From: a candidate division WOR-1 bacterium RIFOXYB2_FULL_36_35
Lineage (GTDB): Bacteria > Margulisbacteria > WOR-1 > XYC2-FULL-46-14 > XYC2-FULL-37-10
DNA length: 48,100 nucleotides
Direction: 5' to 3'
Assembly (NCBI GenBank): GCA_001771505.1
Contig: MEUA01000034.1
Span: 1-48,100, forward strand
The notes beneath the pieces are model-generated. The model did no database searches. It was not told the DNA's origin and saw nothing but the letters and a program-made list of their open reading frames with translations. Both the position numbers and the translations under genes were made by a program. This document shows, in pieces, positions 35,538 to 44,550 of this stretch (position 1 is the first letter of the stretch; every line of letters begins with the position of its first letter).

Positions 35538-35572
35538 ATAAATTATGGGAGGCAAACATAGAATTAGATGGT

Positions 35573-37654
35573 TTGCTTAAATTATCTAAATATTGTTATA
35601 CGTTAAATGAAGGAGAATTTGCGCTTTATTATTCGGATTTAGTTGCTCATTTTTTAAGTAAAAAGAGTGTAACTGTTCAGTATTGTATTGACCTTGCCAA
35701 GATATGTGATAGTAACGGAACTCGTATATTATCCCGAAATGCTAACATAGGCAAGTTTTTATCAGAAGCTTTTCCTTTAAAAGATGTTAAAAGAGTTGCG
35801 GACTTAAAAGATAGTGAAGGGAGGACTATTTTTAGAAACGATGAAATTGAATATAAATGCAGACTTGATGATATAAGAAATCTTTTGAAGACCGGCATCT
35901 CCTTAAAAACAGTTGAAAGACTTGTGAGTGAAGTAGTATTTGATAGTGGGGCAACTGTTTTTCAAACACCGAGAGATATTATTAGATTTTTAAAATCTGG
36001 CGGAGATTTAGAATATGCACAATCTGCGATTGGGATAAGAGATCATGAAGGAAGAGAAATTTTTAATGAATTTACATTAGGCTTGTGTAAAGAGAATGGC
36101 TTTACGATTCTGCAGCTGCGACAGATTGTTGATATTTCAGATACAGAAAGTCATACTATTTTTTCTGATGGAGAAGATGTTTATGCTGTATTGCGGAGGG
36201 ATCAATTAAAACTCGATTTGGTTTCCTTAAGAAATACAGAGGAGGCTACGGTTTTTAGAGATGGAGCTGATATAAACAGGTTTGTGGCGGCAGGAGGGAC
36301 ATATGAAAGGGGAAGCGAGTATGTATCTGTACGAGTTAATGGGGCAACAGCTTTTAACGGTCATGATATAGCGGTTTTGCAATCTAATGGAGTTCCCGCG
36401 GATTACACGCAAAAAATGGTTGAAGCTGGGCTTAACGCGGATACTATTATTTATTATTATAAATTGGGACTAAAGTCCATAGATATTGATTTTAAGAATG
36501 ACGGCAGACCAAAAGCTCTATTTTTATATCCTACAGACGATCCTACTTTTTTGGGTGATTGTGTTTTTAGCGAAGAGAGAGCTATAAATGTAATTTCTAT
36601 TATTAAAGATCATTACGATATTAAGCTTAGGGCTATATCTACAGTTGAAGAGATGTGTAAATGTTTGGATGAAGATAGTGATCTTAAATTACTTGTGTTG
36701 GGGGGGCATGGATCAAGAGAGACTCTTACTTTTGGATGTAGCCGTCCTAAATATGGGATACACTATTCTGATGATTCTAGAGAGTTAAAAGTTAGTAAAT
36801 TTAATTTGAAAGAACATTTAAGAAAATTACCTGAGGATCTCGTCATATTTCTTGACTCATGTTTAAATGGTGAGGGTGGTGCGGAAGGAGAAAACATGGC
36901 GAATTATGTGGCCCAAAGTGCTCCGGGGAGGAAAGTTATCTCTTCAATGGTTGCTTTTAATGGTGGGGATATATGTTTTCATAGTTTTATACCTTTTGAT
37001 ATAGATATATTTAAGCATTTGAAAAGGGGGACATATATTCCGGAAAATGGATGGAGAAAAATAAAATTTTCACCAACAGATACCCTAATCTGTTCGTCTA
37101 TGAACCCCGATTTCGTAATCGGGGTGAATAATCGGGGTTTAAGTTTTCCTTTTTTGCATTTGCCTAATAATCCTACAAGAGAAAGATTTTATGAAATGAT
37201 AGAGAGGGCAAGAAGTTCATTAATTATGAATGAAATAGTAAGTGGCTTTGATTTGGAACTTATCGAGAGTAGAGACTATTGTGATGATTGTAATACTGGA
37301 TATTTTGGGTTAGAGTATGTTTTCTATAAAAGATTTATGCAACCGTGGGCAGCAAATGGTAAAGCTTCTCTGTTTTTGTATTATAATGATTCTTTGACAG
37401 GAAAAGAGCTAATTCCTCCCTTCCCTTTTCTTTTCTCTAAAGGGTTTAGGCCTGTTGATTATCCTTTAAATGGAGACGTAGTCGCTTATTTTTTGAGAAA
37501 ATTTGATAGACCGGAATATTTTGGAATATATGATGATGGCCGAGTGATTTCTAAGTTAGGGTTTGGTCATATTGTTAGGCATGATCTCTCTTTAGTCCCT
37601 TATTCTGAGTATACTCCTACAGATTCTGTGGCATTTTTGAGATATTTTGGTTAG
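35573..37654 (+). CDS. Caspase-like protease with N-terminal tandem repeats
   Basis: The roughly 690-residue main frame has no good start of its own (TTG at 35573; an ATA at 35558 follows GGGAGG). The N-terminal 300 residues hold about six repeats of 30-35 residues with the pattern x-D-x-E/A-x-x-x-I/V-F-x-x-x-x-D-I (DSEGRTIFRNDEI, SGATVFQTPRDI, TESHTIFSDGEDV, TEEATVFRDGADI). From about 313 a caspase fold is suggested: a first strand KALFLYP, LLVLGGHGS (His379) and VIFLDSCLNG (Cys430), the His-Cys dyad 51 residues apart, then APGRKVISSM. A palindrome at 37104-37140 is read in frame after the protease core. No membrane segment is seen. I infer a cysteine protease with a sensing array; the substrate is unknown. 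Confidence 0.68.
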   Translation: MLKLSKYCYTLNEGEFALYYSDLVAHFLSKKSVTVQYCIDLAKICDSNGTRILSRNANIGKFLSEAFPLKDVKRVADLKDSEGRTIFRNDEIEYKCRLDDIRNLLKTGISLKTVERLVSEVVFDSGATVFQTPRDIIRFLKSGGDLEYAQSAIGIRDHEGREIFNEFTLGLCKENGFTILQLRQIVDISDTESHTIFSDGEDVYAVLRRDQLKLDLVSLRNTEEATVFRDGADINRFVAAGGTYERGSEYVSVRVNGATAFNGHDIAVLQSNGVPADYTQKMVEAGLNADTIIYYYKLGLKSIDIDFKNDGRPKALFLYPTDDPTFLGDCVFSEERAINVISIIKDHYDIKLRAISTVEEMCKCLDEDSDLKLLVLGGHGSRETLTFGCSRPKYGIHYSDDSRELKVSKFNLKEHLRKLPEDLVIFLDSCLNGEGGAEGENMANYVAQSAPGRKVISSMVAFNGGDICFHSFIPFDIDIFKHLKRGTYIPENGWRKIKFSPTDTLICSSMNPDFVIGVNNRGLSFPFLHLPNNPTRERFYEMIERARSSLIMNEIVSGFDLELIESRDYCDDCNTGYFGLEYVFYKRFMQPWAANGKASLFLYYNDSLTGKELIPPFPFLFSKGFRPVDYPLNGDVVAYFLRKFDRPEYFGIYDDGRVISKLGFGHIVRHDLSLVPYSEYTPTDSVAFLRYFG
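37104..37140. repeat. Dispersed palindrome plus extra half-site inside the caspase-like gene
   Basis: ACCCCGATT-TCGT-AATCGGGGT followed by GAATAATCGGGGTT. Together they encode the in-frame stretch NPDFVIGVNNRGL. This is a second case, with 9446-9467, of the palindrome sitting in coding sequence without breaking the frame. Confidence 0.78.
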
Positions 37655-37688
37655 AAAATCCCCCATCGAATTCTCTCTCTTAAATTGG

Positions 37689-37694
37689 TATAAT
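37689..37694 (+). promoter_or_regulatory. -10 box of lysS
   Basis: TATAAT 26 bases before the lysS ATG in the 60-base gap after the caspase-like gene; AGAGGAG follows at 37703-37709. No good -35 hexamer is visible. Confidence 0.4.
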
Positions 37695-37714
37695 AAACAA
37701 AAAGAGGAGCTGTT

Positions 37715-39208
37715 ATGTCAGAAGAACTAAGCGATTTGTTGAAAGTAAGGCGGGAGAAACTTGAAGATTTTAAAAAGGCCGGTGTCAATCCGTATCCTTA
37801 TAAATATGAGCGGACTATTACCGCGATTGAAATACTTCAAAAATTTGAAGGAATAAAAGAACACGAAGAGAGCCCCGAAATTGTTTTTATTTGCGGGCGT
37901 GTTATGGCAAAGAGGGGACATGGGAAAGCTTCATTTGGACATATCCAGGACGAAACCGGCCGTATCCAGATTTATGCTAAACAGGATATTATAGGCGAAG
38001 CAAGCTACGAGCTTTACAGAAAAGTTGATATGGGCGATTTTATCGGCGTGAAAGGGCATATTTTCAGGACCAAAACGGGAGAACTTACAGTCCGTGTGGA
38101 AGAGTGGGTAATGCTTTCAAAAAATCTTCATCCGCTTCCTGAAAAATGGCATGGACTCCAAGATAAAGAGCTTAGATATCGTCAGCGTTATGTTGATTTG
38201 ATGGTAAATCACGAAGTTAAAGATATTTTCGTAAAAAGATCAAAGATAATCTCAGGGATCAGAAAGTTTCTTGAAGAAAAAGGGTTTATGGAGGTTGAGA
38301 CTCCGATTTTGCATGTTTTGCAGGGAGGCGCCGCTGCCCGACCTTTTAAAACGCATCATGAAGCTTTGGATATGCCTTTGTTTTTGCGAATTGCTCCTGA
38401 ACTTTATCTGAAAAGATTGTTAGTCGGCGGATTTGAAAAAGTTTTTGAAGTCGGGAGATCTTTCCGTAATGAAGGGATATCTTTCAAGCACAATCCCGAG
38501 TATACGATGCTTGAAGCTTATCAGGCATATGCCGACTATAATGATGTTATGTCTCTTGCGGAGAGTATGATTTCAAAAGTCATAGAAGAAACGGTTGGGA
38601 CCCTCGAAATAGAATTTAAAGGGGAGAGACTTGATTTTAAGCCTCCTTTTAAAAGAATCCCTTTGCTTGAAGCCTTAAAACATTATGGACATATTGATAT
38701 AGATGGGAAATCGGAAGATGAGATAAAAAACATCGGGAAAGAGAAAGGGATAGAGGGGGCGCTTGAAATAGGGGTCGGCAAGGTTATCAATGAATTGTAT
38801 GATAAATTTGTCGAACCGAATCTTAGACAGCCGACGTTTATAATTGATTATCCAATCGAAACATCTCCGCTTGCCAAGAAAAAAAGAGATAATCCCCGTT
38901 TGGTTGAAAGATTTGAATTGATTGTTGCCGGCATGGAAATAGCCAATGCTTTTTCCGAGCTTAATGACCCAATCGATCAGAGGGAGCGATTCCAGAAACA
39001 AGCAGACCTTAAAGCGGCAGGTGATCTTGAAGCTGAATCCATGGATGAAGACTTTTTGCAGGCTTTGGAGTATGGCATGCCGCCAGCAGGCGGGCTTGGG
39101 GTTGGAATCGACCGCCTTGTTATGCTTGCGACAAATTCTCCATCAATTAGAGATGTGCTGCTATTTCCTCATATGAGACCGTTGCTTAAAAATGAAGATA
39201 TGGCATGA
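37715..39208 (+). CDS. lysS: Lysyl-tRNA synthetase, class II
   Basis: LysRS charges tRNA-Lys. The 497-residue protein has an N-terminal OB-fold anticodon domain (GRVMAKRGHGKASFGHIQDETG) and the class II catalytic core: motif 1 in GFMEVETPILH, motif 2 in FEVGRSFRNEGISFKHNPEYTMLE, motif 3 in GLGVGIDRLVML. Length is standard. It starts with a good AGGAG site and its own TATAAT box. Confidence 0.97.
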   Translation: MSEELSDLLKVRREKLEDFKKAGVNPYPYKYERTITAIEILQKFEGIKEHEESPEIVFICGRVMAKRGHGKASFGHIQDETGRIQIYAKQDIIGEASYELYRKVDMGDFIGVKGHIFRTKTGELTVRVEEWVMLSKNLHPLPEKWHGLQDKELRYRQRYVDLMVNHEVKDIFVKRSKIISGIRKFLEEKGFMEVETPILHVLQGGAAARPFKTHHEALDMPLFLRIAPELYLKRLLVGGFEKVFEVGRSFRNEGISFKHNPEYTMLEAYQAYADYNDVMSLAESMISKVIEETVGTLEIEFKGERLDFKPPFKRIPLLEALKHYGHIDIDGKSEDEIKNIGKEKGIEGALEIGVGKVINELYDKFVEPNLRQPTFIIDYPIETSPLAKKKRDNPRLVERFELIVAGMEIANAFSELNDPIDQRERFQKQADLKAAGDLEAESMDEDFLQALEYGMPPAGGLGVGIDRLVMLATNSPSIRDVLLFPHMRPLLKNEDMA

Positions 39209-39242
39209 AAATTGCTATATATTCTTGAGGAGGCGCTAAAAT

Positions 39243-39602
39243 ATGGCAATTACGAAGGAAGATATAGAAAAAATGTCAGAAGTTTTTCTTACAAAGACGG
39301 AATTTCGTTCTTTCACTGATGAAAATTTATCAGTAAAGAGTGATGTTGCGGTACTGAAAAGTGATGTTTCGATACTGAAGAGTGATGTTTCGATACTGAA
39401 AAATAAAGTTTCTGACCTTGAAGTCTTGATGTCAAAATTTGACATAGGGCAAGAACAATTGATTAGAGGTCAAGATAAATTGTTGAAAATGTTTGAAAAT
39501 TTATTTACTGAACAAAAAATAAATTTTGTTCAATATAGACGGCATGATGACCAACTAATTAACCATGAGGAAAGAATCGTAACTTTAGAGGCAAAGGTTT
39601 AA
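39243..39602 (+). CDS. Coiled-coil protein with heptad repeats
   Basis: This 119-residue protein has a central run of exact heptads KSDVAVL-KSDVSIL-KSDVSIL-KNKVSDL (about residues 31-58), encoded by near-identical 21-base DNA repeats, so the coil grew by duplication. The ends are polar and also helical in character. No enzymatic motif or membrane segment is present. GAGGAGG lies before the ATG. It sits between lysS and metF. It resembles many small coiled-coil proteins of unknown role. Confidence 0.7.
   Translation: MAITKEDIEKMSEVFLTKTEFRSFTDENLSVKSDVAVLKSDVSILKSDVSILKNKVSDLEVLMSKFDIGQEQLIRGQDKLLKMFENLFTEQKINFVQYRRHDDQLINHEERIVTLEAKV
39327..39410. repeat. 21-bp tandem repeat encoding heptads
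   Basis: Four units with period 21 (AGTGATGTTTCGATACTGAA type). Two neighbouring copies are almost identical. The repeat keeps the frame and adds one coiled-coil turn pair per unit. Confidence 0.85.
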
Positions 39603-39605
39603 TTG

Positions 39606-40463
39606 ATGAAAGTTGTAGATATATTTGAAAAAGATAAACTTACTCTCTCTTTTGAGTTTTTCCCGCCTAAAACAGAAGATCAGGAAAGAAATCTTTTTTA
39701 TGTGATTTCGGAACTTAAAAATTTTAATCCTGATTTTGTCTCTGTAACTTATGGCGCTATGGGGACAACACGAGACAAAACATTTTTATGGTCCAAAAAG
39801 ATCAAGCATGAGCTTAAAATTGAACCCGTTGTACATTTGACTTGTGTTTATGCAGATAAAGATACAGTGGAAAAGCAGGTCAGGGAATTAAAAAAATACG
39901 GGATAGAAAATATCCTTGCCCTAAGAGGAGATCCTCCCATTGAAGATATTTATATTCCGCCTAAAAACGGGTTTTTATATGCAAAAGATCTTGTCTCTTT
40001 TGTAAAAGAAATTGCTTGTGATTTTTGTGTCGGAGTTGCGGGGTTTCCCGAAGGGCATTGTTCTATTTCCGACTTAAGCGTTGATACAAATTATTTAAAA
40101 GAGAAGATAGAATCTGGCGCTGAATATGTTATTACGCAGATGTTCTTTGATAACAGGTATTTTTTTGATTTCAAGGAGAGATGCGAAAAAAAAGAAATTT
40201 CTGTCCCTATAATCCCGGGGATTATGCCCATTACAAATGTCGGGCAGATAAAAAAAATGACACAGATTTGCGGGGCTACAATTCCAAAAGAATTGCTAAA
40301 TAAGATAGAAAAACATTCTTCTGATTATGCCTCTGTAATGGAAATAGGCGTTGAACACGCGATTAAACAAACTTTAGAACTTGTCAAAAACAATGTTTTA
40401 GGCCTTCATTTTTTTGTTATGAACCAGTCTGGCCCTGTCTCCAAAGTTCTTTCAGCTTTATAA
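39606..40463 (+). CDS. metF: 5,10-methylenetetrahydrofolate reductase
   Basis: MetF reduces methylene-THF to methyl-THF for methionine synthesis, with FAD. The 285-residue protein has the family's opening LSFEFFPPKTEDQERNLF, FVSVTYGAMGTTRDKT, ENILALRGDPP, and QMFFDNRYFFDFKERC, with the FAD-site Asp and Glu in place. The ATG at 39606 is chosen over the TTG immediately before it. It connects functionally with ahcY in the methyl cycle, though the two are 9 kb apart. Confidence 0.95.
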   Translation: MKVVDIFEKDKLTLSFEFFPPKTEDQERNLFYVISELKNFNPDFVSVTYGAMGTTRDKTFLWSKKIKHELKIEPVVHLTCVYADKDTVEKQVRELKKYGIENILALRGDPPIEDIYIPPKNGFLYAKDLVSFVKEIACDFCVGVAGFPEGHCSISDLSVDTNYLKEKIESGAEYVITQMFFDNRYFFDFKERCEKKEISVPIIPGIMPITNVGQIKKMTQICGATIPKELLNKIEKHSSDYASVMEIGVEHAIKQTLELVKNNVLGLHFFVMNQSGPVSKVLSAL

Positions 40464-40562
40464 CTTTTTATTTTTTCTGAAATTTTTCTGAAAAGATTAA
40501 GATGAAGCTTTGTCAACAAGAATAATGTTTTATTATTACTTTTAAAAAGAGGGTGATTTGTT

Positions 40563-42389
40563 TTGAGGAGTAGTTTTACTTATAAAAAAGGTGGTTCATC
40601 GTCAACTTATAGGACTGTTGCAGCAGATTGGCTTAAACCTGCTGGCCCGATAAGTATGTTTCAGCCTTTTGCATATGATATGGCATTTGCTGTCAGGCGT
40701 ATGGCAGGAGACTCTCAAGTTTTAACGATTTCTCCAGATGGTTTTTGCGTTTCTGATAAGTTGTTAGCATTGAATACTTCTTATCCTAAAGGTTTATGTG
40801 ACAAGCTTATTTTTGGTGGCATTAGATCTATTAAGGTAAATCGTCCATTGAGAACGATAGAGGTTACGAACGGTTTAGTTGCGATTTTTGAAGTCGTAAT
40901 GAATCCAAACGGGAAAACTTTAGAAGGAGTTATTAAAGAGCTTACGGATAAAGGGATTATTGCTCCTGAGCTTGTTGCTCAGGATGATAAAAAAACGGAG
41001 ACTGAGCCCCCTTTATTAATTAATGCGGTTAAACCTTCTATTCCTGTTATCAGTGTAGGAGATAGGCCCCTTAAAGAGCAATTAGATGAAGTTTTTCAGT
41101 ATTGGAGGGAGATTCTTTCTCCATCCTTGACAAATCTTATAGAAGAAAACCATTATAACGCAGAACAGGCTGAAAAAGCTTTGGATATTGCAAGAAATGT
41201 AAGAATCGATTTTTTCTCTTGGGATGGGCTTGGCGCAAAAGATGCTTCAAGATTTTCAAGGCTTTTGTATCATTTATATATTGAAGCAACAGGAGGGCAT
41301 ATAGCAGGGATTCCTCGGCGTCAACCGGGGACCACTCTTCAAACAGAAATTTATTATAGACTGGGGTTTAAGCCTGTTACTAAAGATGACAAAGATAAAG
41401 ATAAACGAGTTACGTATGAATGGGATTCATATACGAGAGATAAAGAATTTCTTTCATTTTTGAAGAAGAGATTTTTTGATGAATCTACAGGTAAATTATC
41501 TCACCATAAATATAAAGAAAAAAAACGAATATATAATGGAAGGTTTGGATTAGGTAGACTTACTTTTGATGAAATCTTGTTACTTGAAGCCATTTTTAGG
41601 GGAGAAGTTCCTCTTATTGATGGGAAAGAGAACCTGTTTAAAATGAAAACAAATGAGGCTGTTTCCTTGGTGGAAGGGAAAGAAACAGAAAGAGACCCTT
41701 ATTCAAAAATAATAATAGAGATGAGAGAAAAATTTCCTTTCTTTGGAGTATACCTTCCTATGGATGAGGTAAGATGGTGTAAAGATGTTATTTCCCGAAA
41801 AATTGATTTATCATTTAAAGATAGGATTCGTGTTGAGAGAGTTTTAAAAAGGGTTATTTTAAAAGAAATTGGACTGTTGGAATTTAATGCAAGAGAGATA
41901 AAGTGGATAATAAATTATATACTTTGCCATATTCTACTTCATCAAACAGACTATGTGTTTCATATGGCAAAGGAGAGAAAGAGCCTTACTTTTAATGGAA
42001 AAGAGATACAACGTGCGATAGCGGAGAGACTTAAAGAGATCAATCAAACAGGAAAACTTTTTCCTGAAGAGGCGTTGATGATACATCATGATGGTAAGAT
42101 TGTAGTTTCTGCTGAGCATCGTCAAGCCCTTGAAGAACCTGTTTTACAGATGATTGTAGACTACATGAAGACTAATGTTCTTTCTGCGCAAAATATTATA
42201 ACCGCATATGAAAAGGGGTATGAATCTCTTCATAAAAAAGATTCAGGAGATGTCAAATTGGTTAGAACAGAAGATGGGACACCTATTGTATGGACGGAAT
42301 TTTTATCCATACTTGAGCTTTATGAAAAAGGGGAATACCCTCCTGTTTTGATGGAAGATCCTCTTTGGGAGAAATTTCAGAAGACATAA
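40563..42389 (+). CDS. 608-residue protein of unknown function
   Basis: I do not recognise a family. The start is a TTG after GAGGGTGA. The N-terminal 130 residues look beta-rich (VLTISPDGFCVSDKLLALN, RTIEVTNGLVAIFEVV). A linker follows, and then a long mainly helical, Lys/Glu-rich region from about 165 to the end. Features worth noting are IAGIPRRQPGTTLQTEIYYR (about 240-260) and ILCHILLHQTDYVFHMAKE (about 455-475), but no catalytic motif stands out. There is no signal peptide or membrane helix. It lies alone between metF and phoB in a 100-base gap context and belongs with the other large orphan proteins of this window. Confidence 0.7.
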   Translation: MRSSFTYKKGGSSSTYRTVAADWLKPAGPISMFQPFAYDMAFAVRRMAGDSQVLTISPDGFCVSDKLLALNTSYPKGLCDKLIFGGIRSIKVNRPLRTIEVTNGLVAIFEVVMNPNGKTLEGVIKELTDKGIIAPELVAQDDKKTETEPPLLINAVKPSIPVISVGDRPLKEQLDEVFQYWREILSPSLTNLIEENHYNAEQAEKALDIARNVRIDFFSWDGLGAKDASRFSRLLYHLYIEATGGHIAGIPRRQPGTTLQTEIYYRLGFKPVTKDDKDKDKRVTYEWDSYTRDKEFLSFLKKRFFDESTGKLSHHKYKEKKRIYNGRFGLGRLTFDEILLLEAIFRGEVPLIDGKENLFKMKTNEAVSLVEGKETERDPYSKIIIEMREKFPFFGVYLPMDEVRWCKDVISRKIDLSFKDRIRVERVLKRVILKEIGLLEFNAREIKWIINYILCHILLHQTDYVFHMAKERKSLTFNGKEIQRAIAERLKEINQTGKLFPEEALMIHHDGKIVVSAEHRQALEEPVLQMIVDYMKTNVLSAQNIITAYEKGYESLHKKDSGDVKLVRTEDGTPIVWTEFLSILELYEKGEYPPVLMEDPLWEKFQKT

Positions 42390-42416
42390 TGGCTTAATTT
42401 TTCTCTCTGGTGTAAA

Positions 42417-43115
42417 ATGTTTGTAATGCAGGAAATTTTGATAATTGATGATGAAAAAGATATTGTTTCCGCAATAGAATACAATCTTGTAAAAGATGGG
42501 TTTAAAGTTTCAAAAGCTTTTGACGGCCATAACGGGCTAAAGCTTGCAAAAGATAAAATTCCGCAGTTAATTTTACTTGATCTTATGCTTCCTGGTATCC
42601 CAGGGCTTGAAGTTTGCAAAATATTAAAAAGCGATCCTAAAACCAAAGAGATCCCTATAATTATGCTTACAGCAAAAGTGTCTGAAACTGATAAAGTAGT
42701 CGGGCTTGAGCTTGGAGCCGATGATTATATTACAAAACCTTTTAGCATGAGGGAGCTTTTGGCTCGAGTAAAGGCAATTCTCAAAAGATATGGAAAAGAA
42801 GACCCTCTTATTTATTCTCCTATTATCAGATTTTCTAATCTTGAAATAGACTCAGAAAAACATGTCGTTAGAGCTTTGAATAAAGAACTTGAATTGACTG
42901 CAAAAGAGTTCGACCTTTTAAAATATTTTGCCGAAAATGAAGGGAGGGTTCTTAACCGTGAAAAGCTTCTTGATAAGGTTTGGGGGATAGATGTTGCAAT
43001 TGAAACTCGTACTGTTGATGTTCATATAAGACGGTTAAGGGAAAAACTTGGTAAGGTGGGAAGCTATATCCATACTTTGCGTGGAGTAGGATATAAGTTT
43101 GAGGCTAAAAGATGA
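42417..43115 (+). CDS. phoB: Phosphate regulon response regulator PhoB
   Basis: The 232-residue OmpR/PhoB-type regulator has a receiver domain (IIDDEKDI; phospho-Asp in LILLDLMLPGIPGLEVC; Lys in ITKPF) and a winged-helix DNA-binding domain (LTAKEFDLLKYFAENEGRVLNREKLLDKVWG, ETRTVDVHIRRLREKLG, LRGVGYKFEA). It overlaps the kinase gene by 4 bases (ATGA). An in-frame ATG at 42426 is an alternative start. A Pho role is supported by the neighbouring porin, pstS and Pho-box-like repeat. Confidence 0.9.
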   Translation: MFVMQEILIIDDEKDIVSAIEYNLVKDGFKVSKAFDGHNGLKLAKDKIPQLILLDLMLPGIPGLEVCKILKSDPKTKEIPIIMLTAKVSETDKVVGLELGADDYITKPFSMRELLARVKAILKRYGKEDPLIYSPIIRFSNLEIDSEKHVVRALNKELELTAKEFDLLKYFAENEGRVLNREKLLDKVWGIDVAIETRTVDVHIRRLREKLGKVGSYIHTLRGVGYKFEAKR

Positions 43116-44521
43116 AAGGCTTTAAAAAAATTAAATATGCGCTTTTTTTTGCGTTTTTTGGTATATCTATTTTAAGCTTGTTTTTGTTTATTTTTTTGTT
43201 TTTTTCCCCCCTTTATTCGATCCCTTATAAAAATGAAATTATAAATCATGTTCATAGGGCCTCAACTATTGCCTTGTTTGTTTCATTGTTTGTTGCTGTG
43301 GCGGTAAGCATTCTTTTCTCTAAGTTTTTTTCAGATCCGATTATAAGGTTGTCTGAAATTGCAAAGATGATTGCGAAGGGCAAATTCCCTCAAACAATAA
43401 TTCATAAATCGAAATTTGAGATAGGAGAGCTGGAAAAATCGATGGAGCTTATGAATGAAAGTCTACAGACTACAATCCAAAAATTTTCTTCAAAAAACAG
43501 TCAGATTTCTGCCGTTTTATCAAGTATGAATGAAGGCGTTTTGGCCGTTGACAGGAGAGGCAGGGTTATCTTCGCAAATTCTGCGATTGAAAAGATACTT
43601 GGCGTTACAGAGCCTGAGATTTTGCAAAAAACCATAAGAGAAGTTATTCGCAATAACGAAATAACCGATATTGTTGAAAAATCTTTAAAAACAGGCGAGC
43701 GAGTAAAAGAAGAGATTAATGTTGTTCTTCCGTTTGAAGGCGTTTTTGATGCTAATGCCAATCCGGTTATTGATGAAGAGAAAAATATTTTAGGGGTGGT
43801 TTGTGTTTTGCACGATATTACAGAAATAAGAAAACTTACGAGACACAGGTCTGAATTTGTTGCTAATGTTTCACATGAGTTAAAGACTCCTCTCACAGCT
43901 ATTCGCAGTTATGTTGAAACTCTTCTCCTGGGGGCTATTGGTGATAAAGAAAATAATATTAAATTTTTAGGGAAAATTGATAAACATGCTAAAAATCTTT
44001 CGGCGTTGATAGATGATATTCTTGAAATTTCAAAACTGGAATCAAAAAAAGAGCTTGGTCCTTTTGTGAGGATCGATATTACCAAAATTATGGAACATGC
44101 CGTAGATACCGTTCTGGAAAAAGCCCAGAAAAAAAATATAATATTTGGAAAAAAATGTCAGGGAGAATCTATTTTTGTTTTTGGCATAGAAGACCATATT
44201 TATAGAGCTATTTTGAATGTTTTGGATAATGCTGTTAACTATAGTAATCATGGCGGAAGCGTAAAGATTTCGTGCGCAAAAAATGATGGAAAGGTTGTTA
44301 TATCGATTTCAGATACAGGAATAGGAATTTCAAAAGACCATATTCCAAGGTTGTTTGAGCGTTTCTATAGAGTTGATAATGCCCGCTCACGAGATCTTGG
44401 GGGGACAGGGCTTGGTCTTGCGATTGTTAAACATGTTATGAGTGTGCATAATGGAGAAGTAAATGTAATAAGTAATGAGGGGACAGGTTCTACCTTTACC
44501 TTAATTTTTCCTGGCATTTAA
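43112..44521 (+). CDS. phoR: Phosphate regulon sensor histidine kinase PhoR
   Basis: The 469-residue kinase has two membrane helices (about 9-33 and 48-68) with only a short outer loop, as in PhoR, which senses through the Pst complex rather than directly. HAMP (about 70-122), PAS (about 128-232), HisKA with His in FVANVSHELKTPLTAIRSY, and a complete GHKL ATPase (NVLDNAVNYS, ISDTGIGI, GGTGLGLAIVKHVM) follow. It is coupled to phoB by a 4-base overlap. Confidence 0.9.
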   Translation: MKGFKKIKYALFFAFFGISILSLFLFIFLFFSPLYSIPYKNEIINHVHRASTIALFVSLFVAVAVSILFSKFFSDPIIRLSEIAKMIAKGKFPQTIIHKSKFEIGELEKSMELMNESLQTTIQKFSSKNSQISAVLSSMNEGVLAVDRRGRVIFANSAIEKILGVTEPEILQKTIREVIRNNEITDIVEKSLKTGERVKEEINVVLPFEGVFDANANPVIDEEKNILGVVCVLHDITEIRKLTRHRSEFVANVSHELKTPLTAIRSYVETLLLGAIGDKENNIKFLGKIDKHAKNLSALIDDILEISKLESKKELGPFVRIDITKIMEHAVDTVLEKAQKKNIIFGKKCQGESIFVFGIEDHIYRAILNVLDNAVNYSNHGGSVKISCAKNDGKVVISISDTGIGISKDHIPRLFERFYRVDNARSRDLGGTGLGLAIVKHVMSVHNGEVNVISNEGTGSTFTLIFPGI

Positions 44522-44525
44522 CTTT

Positions 44526-44550
44526 AACCTCGATTATCATAATCAGGGTT
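44526..44550. repeat. Dispersed palindrome between phoR and the CDF gene
   Basis: AACCTCGATTAT-C-ATAATCAGGGTT, with two mismatches in the arms. It fills the 27-base gap between two convergent genes and could act as a two-way mRNA end, though no T-run is present. Confidence 0.7.
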
